Position numbers and translations under genes: made by a program. A stretch of 64,000 bases of DNA from Parnassius smintheus behrii (taxonomy: Eukaryota > Arthropoda > Insecta > Lepidoptera > Papilionidae): the NCBI GenBank assembly GCA_036936625.1, contig JAUPFT010000005.1:31732376-31796375 (forward strand), in the 5' to 3' direction. Positions 54,724 through 64,000 of the stretch are shown in pieces (positions within the stretch are counted from its first letter, which is position 1; every line of letters begins with the position of its first letter). The notes under the pieces are model-generated. The model was not told the origin of the DNA, searched no databases, and was given only the letters and a program-made list of their open reading frames with translations.

Positions 54724-54870
54724 GACGTTACTTTGCGGAAATCAATTATAATAAAAATATAAATCTAGTGGTGACGGAGTTAGTGCATGCAATTGAGGGA
54801 TGGCGGGAGGTGCTCTTCAATCCAGGTAAGACACATCATTGTATTTAGCTAGCGGAAGGTTGCGAAGTAA
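54724..54870. repeat. Dispersed repeat shared with 43.7-43.9 and 34.4 kb
   Basis: GACGTTACTTTGCGGAAATC, GTGACGGAGTTAGTGCATGC, GCGGGAGGTGCTCTTCAATC, CCAGGTAAGACACATCA and GGTTGCGAAGTAA correspond to the two other loci. The first and last words are inverted relatives of each other (TTACTTTGC/GCGAAGTAA), consistent with an inverted-repeat element of about 140 bp here. Confidence 0.5.
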
Positions 54871-54939
54871 TTTATATTTTTATTACTTTATAATTTTTAA
54901 CACTTTGATAGCATCCCGGGTGGTATTAGAGGCAACTGA

Positions 54940-55190
54940 ACCAAATAAATAGCCCAGAGTATTTGGAAGATAAGTACATATTTGTGCAATTTGCTGTAGA
55001 AACTATTGGTCCGTAGGGTGCACGTGCGGTGTAGTTCTTAAAAAACTGTATCTGCGACTGATCATCGCTGCTGGTAATAAGAAGTTGTTAAGTTTGTTGT
55101 TTCCTCGCTTGAAGGCTAAGTATAGCCATTCAGGGAGGAGTGAGGACACGTAGCCAGCATTCTTGTGACGATACCACAGAAAGTAGGACC
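54940..55190. repeat. Diverged dispersed repeat shared with 12640-12885
   Basis: See the copy at 12.7 kb. The shared part includes GTAGTTCTTAAAAAACTGTATC. The right part (GGCTAAGTATAGCCATTCAGG) is not found there. Confidence 0.45.
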
Positions 55191-56270
55191 CTATGATAAT
55201 TTCGGTTATTTTTTTTTATATTGTAATTTCAATTTTGAAAATGACGTTGTTAATAACTGATAACTATGTAATTCAAAGTTTATATTTTTTTGCTTGCTCG
55301 TACCCGGCTGCCATAGTTGCCGCAGAAGAAATAATTGTGAGAATTTCGTTAAAAATGTGGAACAGTTATATTGTATAATTAGGAATGATAATACAATCAT
55401 TGAATTAGAATGATATATAACTTTCTATAACTTTCAAATAAATAGTCAGTATAATACTCACGCCACCTAGTGTCAGTTAATGGTACCATGCGTATAACCT
55501 TCGCACAAGTGCAACCAATAAGTTAACTAAGTTTGACCGCAATCTAATGAACGGTATGGCATCGTAGAAAGTACGAACAAACATAAACTTTTATATAGTA
55601 GAAAATATTTTACTGTCTATAGACAGACCTGTAGTTGACGTAGTTTTTATTATAATTTTCAAAATATTTAAAATTAGAGGTAACAAATTAACTTACCCCA
55701 TTAATTATATAGTTTCCCATATAGGATAATCACAAATGCGGAAAAGTTGCAACATTGAACCTAAATGGCAATATTCGATAATTTTATTTAATTATTTGAG
55801 GTTTTTACGTTATATGAAAACAAGAACTAAAAAAATTATGTGTTGAAAGTGATTCCGCTTGATTTATTACGTTTTTGTAACCTTGAATAGCATTCTTCCA
55901 CTACGCATTTACCCATTTTTTGTCGCAGCTCAACTCTGTCGGCGTCACATTGAACACTGATCTGACGTCATCTAGGCATATGGCTGTGGCCATATGTGCA
56001 GTGGCAACGATTTGGCGCGGTTATTACCGATCTAGTGTAATATATAAATCAATGTAAATCTTAAAGTAGGAATAAAATCTCAAACGCCGACCATACTGGT
56101 GTTTTTGAGGGGAGGCTGCTAGCTTGAATTCCTATATCTCCTAAAAGCCCTTTATCTCCTAAAGTATTACCAGCAGCAAGTTTTGTCACGGGCAAGTATC
56201 GTATGTATCATAATAATGTATGTGGCTACCATAAAATGTTAAAAATATGTGTAAAATATTACATCATCAC
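55191..56270. other. No recognisable gene
   Basis: AT-rich, with no coding or repeat similarity. Confidence 0.4.
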
Positions 56271-56273
56271 TGA

Positions 56274-56375
56274 ACACGTGGTAGAGTCACGCTGCAAGTA
56301 CCTATATTATGGTTGTAGCATGAATGGGTCGGCTCGACCGAGGAAGAACCACGCACTCTCATGCTGTGAGAGTTA
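56274..56375 (+). mobile_element. Family A fragment (5' end), plus strand
   Basis: CACGTGGTAGAGTCACGCTGC through GGTCGGCTCGACCGAGGAAG to ACGCACTCTCATGCTGTGAG matches the first ~100 bases of family A. Confidence 0.65.
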
Positions 56376-56591
56376 CTATCAAGCGAAGTAAGTGCTCGCT
56401 TAACACACTAATTCTTTAAAAAAAAACAACAATTTTTGCTATGGGCTATACATTTTTCCACTCCTCCACTACTTGTTCGTAACGTACCGCTAAGACGCGG
56501 TATACAGATTCCTTTGGTAATTTTGATTCGATTCGTTTCGTTTCCTCTACTTCCATACGTAACACGTATCTCTGAATTTGATATTTTATTA

Positions 56592-56904
56592 GTGGTAGAG
56601 CTACGCTGCAGCTATATTATGGTTGTAGCATGAATCGGTCGGCTCGGCCGGGGTAGGACTACGCTCTCACAGAATATCAGAGTCAAATAGCAGCTTAATG
56701 CTGCTGTGTTTTGTATGGTGAGTGTAGAGAACCGGAGACCCATTTTACTGGAAACGAGGCATTCCATCTTAGTCCTCAGGGGTGACAACGCATCTGTATT
56801 TTGATTCTTAATCGGGGATATATGTTGATTTCTATGGGCCACAGCACCCCACTTACCATCAGGTGAACTGTGTGCTCGTTTGTCACCAATATTCTATAAA
56901 AAAA
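56592..56904 (+). mobile_element. Family A SINE-like element, full-length, plus strand
   Basis: Starts GTGGTAGAGCTACGCTGCAG and ends GTGTGCTCGTTTGTCACC...ATTCTATAAAAAAAGG. This is the best plus-strand copy for defining both ends (313 bases). A 76-residue antisense ORF is a repeat artefact. Confidence 0.82.
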
Positions 56905-58935
56905 GGAAGCAATCATTGACAAAAAGTCGGGAATTTCTAACTAAATAGTTGTTGCTAAAGACTGATTTTGTGGCTAAAACGTTACTGCTTTCTTTAAATC
57001 AAATAAGCAGTAAAGTAACGAAATTAAATTTAGTCGAATAACAGATTAAAATTCGTGCAAAATGTTACTAAAAACAGTGTAAGAAAAAAATAAGGGAATC
57101 CAAGAATTGGTCCGAACTGGCAACCCGTAGCTAACACGCGGTTTTTATAGTCAGAGCTGTCATCAGACAGCCAGAAAGCCAGCAAACAAAATAGAAGGAA
57201 AAATATTTTGGACCTTGGCACCAGTAACTAACTTCCAGTATACGGTACAGTAATACGAGGTTTTTAGAGACAGAAATGATAAAATTTTTAATGATTTCTG
57301 GTACTTTTCACTGCCAGCTTGATAGAGCTTTGATATAAAGGTGCTGTGTAAAGAACCTTCACGGAATCGGCGCAGAGTACTTTCTCAGAAAGTGTATTAT
57401 ATATAACTAAAATTAACATTAAATATATTTATTTATTCGGCATTGTATTAACTTTATATATTGTCAATGATATTGTAACATGACAAAAAAAACTCCGACT
57501 TTTTGAGAAATAAGCTTAAATTAAACAAACCCATAACTTTGCCTTTGACGATGTAAATATCGAAATCTATTATGCCTACATACAATTTGAAACAATGTAT
57601 AATTTGCTCATGATAGATACTCCCTGTTTTTAAAAATTGATATGGTCAAATTTAATTTGACGATGTAAATGATGTAAGTATCTCAAGTATTAGGTAAGTT
57701 TCTATTATTTTACCGTGTCTTAAAAAGTATGCAAAATTATTACTTTCATATACATCAATTCCATCAAAATTTCTAACTTAGTTGGTGCAATAAAAGTTAA
57801 ATGTTTTTTATTTTTAATATTTTTCTAAGCAAACTATTTGAAAAGATTACTAGGTATAAAAGTATAAGTAGGTTGTTCCGAATGTCGATTACATTTTTAA
57901 ATAAAGGACCATTGTGATCATACTCCAAGGTGGAACGTCTTTTATCGAATTACGGACATAAAGCCAAACATTTCAATAAAAGGTTCCGAAAAAACTTGAA
58001 TTTACACAAAAGATTAGCTAAGAATAACATTACCTTGTGTTATTATATGCCGCCTCCGTTATTTATTTGCATCACCATCACAAATATTCGATGTTGTATT
58101 CGCATATTAATAAAGTGCATTTTCCCCCTAAATTTAAAATCTAGTTAGGTGCGATACGAGTTGAAACGTTGTTTGTTGTTTGTTAAAGTACGCGTGAATA
58201 AGAGATCTTCAGACGAGTATCGATTGGTATTCAATAGCAGTGGCATGAATGGGCGCTTGACAATGCAACGGTCTGCTACCTAAACGTCTTGTTGATTTTT
58301 GGAATGCAGCGATGATATGCAGACATGCATTTTATGTTTAAGCTACTGAGCTTTTCAATCGTGCAAAGTTCTGTTTTTTATAGAAAAGAATAGAATCATC
58401 TTTATTCGATATTGATTACGTGCAATTATTATTAAAAGTCATTTTTACTTTCACCATTGGTTCGAAGAAAACTCTGTCCTGGAAAGAACCTGCAAGAAAT
58501 GCAACGGGACTTTTTTACAACTGTTATGTAAGGATTTAGAAACAGCATGGTAGCGATCAGATGGTTATCATCATGGATCATATAGTGTCAGGTTTCAAAG
58601 CATCACCCCATTTTGTCTCGGGGCGCCTGTAGGATATGCCATAACGATTTAATAGCTTACGATAGATGGCGGTATAATCATCTTGTTCACACTTTACACC
58701 AGACGTAAAATACTCAGGCGAAGAAAAGTAGTGTCAAGAGTGCGAGACTTCTGGTAGTGCGCTCGTCCATCCGCCACCAAGCTTGGCGACTAAAGCAATC
58801 TTACTGGCTGGTGCAGAAGAAGACTTCGTGAAGTTTCATCTACATTTACAATTATCAAACGTGAACAGGCAGAAGAAAATAATAATTTTACGTTCTAAAT
58901 TTAGATACGTAATAATGTAATAATAAATAATAATA
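56905..58935. other. No recognisable gene
   Basis: Long AT-rich stretch. ORFs of 60-72 residues (e.g. 57930-58148) have no recognisable domains. No repeat shared with the rest of the window was noticed. Confidence 0.4.
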
Positions 58936-58937
58936 AA

Positions 58938-58938
58938 T

Positions 58939-58981
<43 letters not shown>
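58938..58981. repeat. (AT)n microsatellite, left of the SINE
   Basis: About 40 bases of AT dinucleotides directly before the SINE head at 58982. It may be target-site sequence, because the SINE is flanked by AT repeats on both sides. Confidence 0.85.
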
Positions 58982-59418
<437 letters not shown>

Positions 59419-59799
59419 GCGCGTATGCAACGCCATTGCCATGTTGACCATCATCTCACAACGATTGTGCTCTAAGTGGTGAGGCGGAGCTGAACTTTGC
59501 ACCTCTGCTATAAACTTCAAAACATCAAAACTAATACCTACGTACAATTTTACAATTGAGGTATTACTACTACTTTCGCTAGTAATATAGTACGATGGTA
59601 AGTACTGACTAGTTTTCATGTACTAGTACCTGCTGTGATTGCTATAGCAACAATTCCCAAAATATTTTACAGAAAACGTGTCTGTGACCTCGCATTGGTA
59701 ATTAGATTTTATATTTGAGTACAATGATACGCGGGTCTTTCCATGAGCACGTTATTTCTACTGCTCACTAATGAAATGCAATAAAATTATCATATATTC

Positions 59800-59910
59800 G
59801 AACCATAACCTGGCTCAGGACTGTGCTTTGTGGCATATCTTGGTAGAGACCTATGTACAACAGTGGAATTATGAACGACTGCACTAATAATGAGGATGAT
59901 GCTGATGATA
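59800..59910 (+). repeat. RTE/SINE-type 3' end with (GAT)n tail, plus sense
   Basis: GGCTCAGGACTGTGC, GTGGCATATCTTGG, GAGACCTATGTACAACAGTGG and TGAGGATGATGCTGATGAT form the same 3' end that occurs inverted at 36010-36110. It abuts, tail to tail, the minus-strand LINE at 59941. Confidence 0.6.
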
Positions 59911-59940
59911 TCCGAACATATACATAAACACTCGCGCCTG

Positions 59941-60456
59941 TCACCCAGAGGGGTAGGGAGAGAATACAGACTTCCATTTGGCACGATTCTGACACACCTC
60001 TCTCGTCTCCTCCACAACCATATACCTACGCATACATGCTGGTCGGTTAAGGGTACGCCTAATTTGGCCCATTTTCAATATATCGCCAATTTGGTCGATA
60101 AACTTTCGCTTAGGACGTCCCTTTCCGACTCTGCCCTTCACTTCTGCAGCATAAATTTGATTTGTCACTCTTTCATTCATTCTTTCCACATGACCAAACC
60201 ACCGAAGCATTCCTTTCTTAATCCTGGTCACAACGTAATCTTGCAAACCACGCTCTTCTCTTATCACAAAATTTCTCACCCTGTCACTCAGATTCAGCCC
60301 TAACATACTCCTTAACGACCGCATTTCAACTGTGTTTATTCTACTCTCGTGCTTCTGCTGCCACACCCTACTTTCACTACCATACGTTAAAGTAGGGACG
60401 AACACAGCACTATAAATTGCCATACGTGCCTTTTTTGACACATTCTGACTTTTCAA
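59941..60456 (-). pseudogene. RTE-like LINE reverse transcriptase C-terminal domain, open frame
   Basis: The minus strand has an unbroken frame of 171 residues with the typical C-terminal blocks of RTE-like endonuclease-reverse transcriptases: KARMAIYSAVFVPTLTYGSE, RINTVEMRSLRSMLGL, LRWFGHVERM, GRPKRKFIDQ and CQNRAKWKSVFSPYPSG before the stop. The polymerase core and endonuclease upstream (right side, beyond 60456) are missing, so it is a 5'-truncated copy, as usual for LINE insertions. The open frame and low decay mark it as the youngest RTE-like piece in the window. Short pieces of the same end occur at 22262 and 49526. Confidence 0.82.
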
Positions 60457-60902
60457 AATAGAGTGACTCGTCGTTTAACAAGAATATTTTCCTTTCTAGC
60501 TTAATCAAGTGCATTCAAGAAAATAATCCCTATACATAAGAGTTTCCCATATTTTTTTACAAGAAGTAAATAAATAAAACCTCTAGTATAAAAGCATTAG
60601 ATCGCTAAATTCTAGAAAGTTTATTAGTTTAATTTGTGAATACACCACAAAACAAATTCCTTAGTAATTATTAACAAATATCATATAAATTGAATATTTG
60701 TGACGTTTGATCAACAACGTAATTGCAGTTCTGTTCCTAAATGTTTTTTCGATATCTATTGTTATTCATATCACATTCAACATTCAATAGCAATGTCTAG
60801 GTCTAAGTAGTTGTAGCCTTGACCCCACACGCTGTAAATGTATTGACATAATTACGTGTTGTTGCGACATAATGATTTCTTATATTTACGCGAACACTAC
60901 AC
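60457..60902. other. No recognisable gene
   Basis: AT-rich. ACGCGAACACTACACATTG at 60888-60906 is the flank that also accompanies the related element at 52.6 kb (inverted there), so the fold-back family extends at least to about 60886. Confidence 0.45.
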
Positions 60903-61195
60903 ATTGAAATAATACTAGTTTTTACGGAATTTATCGCGTATATTTAACTTTTTAAATACCCGACGTTTCGAACGATTTACAGCACTCATGGTCACGGGCG
61001 GGACTGTGAGATTAAATTTTAATCTAAACAAAAGTTAAATTTTAATCTATGGTAACCGCGGTTAACTATGACATATGGACGTTGAACATCTCAGTCCCGC
61101 CCGTGACCATGAGTGCTGTAAAGCGTTCGAAACGTCGGGTATTTAAAAAGTTAAATATACGCGATAAATTCCGTAAAAACTAGTATTATTTCAAT
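60903..61195. mobile_element. Fold-back element with ~104-bp nearly perfect arms
   Basis: 60903-61006 and 61092-61195 are inverted copies with one mismatch noted (ATTTACAGC against CTTTACAGC). Each arm holds TTTACGGAATTTATCGCG, CCCGACGTTTCGAACG and CACTCATGGTCACGGGCGGG. The 85-base loop contains GTTAAATTTTAATCTA-type direct repeats and GGTAACCGCGGTTAAC. No ORF. A transcript across it would form a long hairpin RNA. Decayed relatives lie at 52393-52650 and 31290-31420. It is a fold-back or hairpin MITE of unknown superfamily. Confidence 0.85.
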
Positions 61196-61223
61196 TATTG
61201 CGACATATTATAAAACTTTATAT

Positions 61224-61537
61224 TCACGTGGTAGATTCATGCTGCAGCTTTATTAGTATATTATAGTTGTAGCACGAATGGGTCGGCTCAACCAGGGAAG
61301 GACCACGCTCTCACAGAATACCAGCGCAAAATAGTTCAACGCTCCTGAATTTCGTGTGGTGAATGTAGAGAACCAGAGACCCGTTTTACTAGAAACATAG
61401 CCCTCACGGGTGACAACGCGTTTGCATTTTGATTCGTTATCGTGGATAGATGTAGATGTCTATGGGCTACAGCAATCACTTACCATCATGTGGACTGTCT
61501 GCTCGTATTACACTTTTATCTTATTAATAAAAAAAAT
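61224..61537 (+). mobile_element. Family A SINE-like element, plus strand
   Basis: A full-length copy: CACGTGGTAGATTCATGCTGC, GGGTCGGCTCAACCAGGGAAG, AACCAGAGACCCGTTTTACTAG and CATGTGGACTGTCTGCTCG, with a small deletion before CCCTCACGGGTGACAACG. It lies 29 bases from the fold-back element. Confidence 0.78.
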
Positions 61538-62259
61538 TGTATTGCTAAAATTATTGTGCAGTGTTTATTAAATGGTCATAACAATGTTAAAGTATCTTCC
61601 AAATAAACTAGCAGAGTGTACCATACATATTGTACGCACGGTGATTTAAAAGCGCCGCCTACTCCGGTGGTCTATATGCTCAGTAACCTTAAATCTGTTT
61701 CACTATTCTCATCCATTTAAAACTCCTTTTTGTAAAACTGAAGGATCAATGAAACACGCTCACTGCGTCATTGTTATCTAATTCTCAATCGAGTGCATTC
61801 TTGCAAATGATTCCGCTTGAAACGCGCAGACATTGCGACGACTTACATTGTCTGTACGTTTACTTTGTAGCAATTTTAAATCGAATAAAGCCATTCAAAT
61901 ATACCTTTTTCTTTCTTTAATTTATGGCTTGACAATTCTTTTTGCAAAATAGAAAATAGTAACTTTATTGCTTATTTATTATGCAACATTGACCTACTAA
62001 CCTACATGAGGGTAATATGATCAATTTAAGCTTTGCTGCGCTATGAGACCAAAACTAAGAGGAGGACAGAAACAAAAACACAAAGTCGTATACTATAACT
62101 AATTTTAAGAAAATAATAGCAAACTAGCTTTGGCAGTAATTAGGAACACTTCGAAAAATCAACTTAAAAGAAACTAATTACACTACACAATACTAAAATG
62201 TACTGAAATACATATTGTAATGTCAATTGTCAAAATTATGAAAAATGACTTATAGCGCT
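61538..62259. other. No recognisable gene
   Basis: AT-rich with no family resemblance. Confidence 0.4.
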
Positions 62260-62880
62260 TAGAGCGAATTTTCGTAATGTCAACCAAGTGTGGATGGTAA
62301 TCTGGTATCTGCAGTACGTCTGGTAATCCGATAGGCGAATGGAGATGGCCTTATGAGGATATGAAGCCCGTGGGCACACTCTCCGAAGTACAATCTGTAG
62401 AAGAACGACAAACGAGCAACTTGGCGGCGGTTAGCCAAGCTGTGAAGAGTAGTTTCGCTTCTTGTCGTCGACCAGCCTCTTTGTTCCGCGTTGCACTGAG
62501 TCGAGTGCGGCAAGTTGATATTTTGCTAAGCCATCTCAAAGGTGACTGCAATACTCCATGCATGTTCTGACTTAAAGTATTGTGAAGTATCGCTTCACCT
62601 TGTTTAAAATATCCTAATAAATAATAATTAATAACAGTTTTTAGCCGCAGTTTGTGCTTTCAAACCAATGTTAGCGTCAAAGTTGAGACTAGCTCTCAAC
62701 TTTATGCCGAGAAGCTCGAGATGATCAGTGACCTCCATAGATGTACCTCGGAGAGTAGGAGGATATTTTCTTAAGAATTTTAATTCGAGCGGGAATGTGC
62801 CTGTACTAATTCGCATTTTGATGACAGTCACCTTGGTCTTGAAAGTGAAGGCGATGATCCGTGTTTTTTTTTGGGGTTCG
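62260..62880 (-). pseudogene. LINE reverse transcriptase C-terminal half, minus strand, broken
   Basis: Reading right to left: TKVTVIKMRISTGTFPLEL and DHLELLGIKLRASLNFDANI (62630-62830) are the post-FADD thumb region. Then, in other frames, AKYQLAALDSVQR (about 62500-62540), GNRRQVARLSFFYRLYFGEC (about 62370-62430) and ITRRTADTRLPSTLG (about 62285-62330) are the usual C-terminal blocks. At least two frameshifts and one internal stop occur. The catalytic domain is missing. The blocks point to an I/R1- or CR1-type LINE different from the RTE-like copies. Confidence 0.65.
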
Positions 62881-63500
62881 ATGTTGTGCTATACACTGCT
62901 ATTATATTTCACTATCTGAGAGTACGACAAATTGCATTAGCACCCTCAACCGCAACTGCAAACAAACAGAAATTCGTCCGAGAAAACCTGCATGTGGAAA
63001 CCCTCCGCAAGCAAATATATACTAGAATTAGTCTAAAATTACGTTCCAGCATATTACTATGAAACAGCCTCTATCATAAGCTTTCTTCGATTAACTTAGG
63101 TACTACACAAAAGTGTCGGGCACCTGTCTTAAATATCGGTGAGCAATTTGGAGTAGCCTTTTGCAAACGAGTGAATATCATATTACTTCAATGGTGGAAA
63201 TTTGGGAAGTTAAATGATCTAACGCACTAATTCTATAATATGATAAAGATGCTATGAAAAAACATACTGGTATTAGCGACCATAAACAATTCCTGTACCT
63301 GTAACTGTCATGCAGTTGTAATTTATTAATATGAATCTAATTATCTAAAGTATAGAACTGTTAAAACAAAATTGTTTAAACATAAGAATTCCGTATAACT
63401 TCAGCGAGTACTAAACATTTGCTGTCACAATGAAATCTAAATAATGAACAAACATAACGCTAATTGAAGACGAAAGGCCTATACAAAATGTTAGGCCATT
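62881..63500. other. No recognisable gene
   Basis: Mixed AT-rich sequence. No repeat or coding similarity. Confidence 0.4.
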
Positions 63501-63504
63501 AAAG

Positions 63505-63700
63505 GTGATGTGGAGTGACATTGGAAAAGAGAGGAGAGACAAAGGGCGGCGCGGGCGAGCCGGGGCCTATGGCCGGGGCGAAGGCCCGCCGTGCACGCGC
63601 CACTTGAAGCTCGTTAACGACGCACTCACAACAATGCCAAAACAATGCAAATCGTACGTTGCCATCACGCTAATTGCGCAGGATCCATTGTTTTAGTAAC
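63505..63700. promoter_or_regulatory. GC-rich island with SOX/POU-like motif cluster (candidate)
   Basis: A very GC-rich segment (63541-63602, with GGCGGCGCGGGCGAGCC and GCCCGCCGTGCACGCG) is followed by ACAATGCCAAAACAATGCAAATCG. This overlaps a SOX-type ACAATG with the octamer ATGCAAAT. Then come GCTAATTGCG and CCATTGTTTTAG, a second SOX-type site. The cluster would suit an enhancer. Motif matches this short occur by chance, and the 63-residue ORF across the region resembles nothing known. The element appears once in the window. Confidence 0.3.
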
Positions 63701-64000
63701 GCATTTTTAAATCCTATTTTGTTAGATCCATGTTCATAGAAGGGCTTAGATGACAAAGACATATTAAAAGGTTTAGGACTGCATTTACAAAATGCGCTGT
63801 GAAAACGCAAGAAAGACCTTAGAGCATCTTATAAATTGAGATCAGATGTAAAATCAGCTACACGGAGCAACATCCAAGTTGTAATACTTATAGTACTTAG
63901 ATTGGTCATCAGTTTGTCATACGTAACAATTTTGGCAAATCCTTTCTAGAATAGAAAAAGCTTATGTTTAGTAGAGGACTTTTATACGAAAATAAAAAAA
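63701..64000. other. No recognisable gene at the right edge
   Basis: Mixed sequence without coding or repeat similarity. Confidence 0.4.

Overview
The window looks like nuclear DNA of an insect, most likely a moth or butterfly. It is AT-rich, has no operon-like gene packing, and shows no complete host gene that I can recognise. Almost everything identifiable is a transposable element or a remnant of one, and the repertoire (Jockey-, RTE- and CR1-like LINEs, tRNA-derived SINEs, BEL/Pao, hAT, short inverted-repeat elements, Helitron-like pieces) is what I know from lepidopteran genomes. The assignment to Lepidoptera rests on recognising these repeats from general knowledge and not on a search.

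Layout. The left edge (43-492) carries an intact small cysteine protease ORF of the adenain (C5) type, as found in Polinton/Maverick-like elements. It is followed by a broken RTE-like LINE (about 905-1765) that abuts a small inverted-repeat element (1786-2045). From about 3.8 to 9 kb lies the best-preserved element, a Jockey-clade LINE. ORF1 has three CCHC knuckles, ORF2 has endonuclease and reverse transcriptase, the two overlap by 14 bases, and only three single-base indels break them. At 11.07-12.57 kb on the minus strand is a second Jockey-type LINE whose catalytic RT core is deleted, with strong hairpins in its 3' flank. Between 27.1 and 28.6 kb, pieces of a hAT transposase, a CR1-like LINE and a BEL/Pao integrase sit side by side. 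Further LINE remnants lie at 17.2-17.7, 22.3, 35.1-35.6, 40.0-40.2, 41.6-41.9, 43.4, 48.6, 49.6, 50.2, 59.8-60.5 and 62.3-62.9 kb.

Dispersed through the window are about 18 copies, in both orientations, of one ~315-bp SINE-like family (called family A here). Its last ~110 bp resemble the 3' end of the CR1-like LINE at 27.6-28.1 kb, which suggests that the LINE's machinery mobilises it. A second, clearly tRNA-derived SINE (family B) occurs five times. Other structured elements are a fold-back element with ~104-bp arms at 60.9-61.2 kb (with decayed relatives at 52.4-52.6 and 31.3-31.4 kb), a hAT-like short element with 8-bp flanking duplications at 47.1-47.6 kb, a perfect 33-bp palindrome at 40.35-40.44 kb, and several other inverted-repeat pairs.

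Between the repeats are long AT-rich stretches without recognisable content. A few more GC-rich islands that seem to occur once in the window (for example 20.59-20.78, 29.48-29.62, 31.86-32.13, 32.47-32.57, 37.34-37.65 and 63.51-63.70 kb) could be regulatory, and only comparison with related genomes would show it. I saw no CRISPR array, no rRNA, no convincing functional tRNA gene and no clearly new biological system. The most useful leads are the SINE/LINE tail sharing, the fold-back family and the nearly intact Jockey element.
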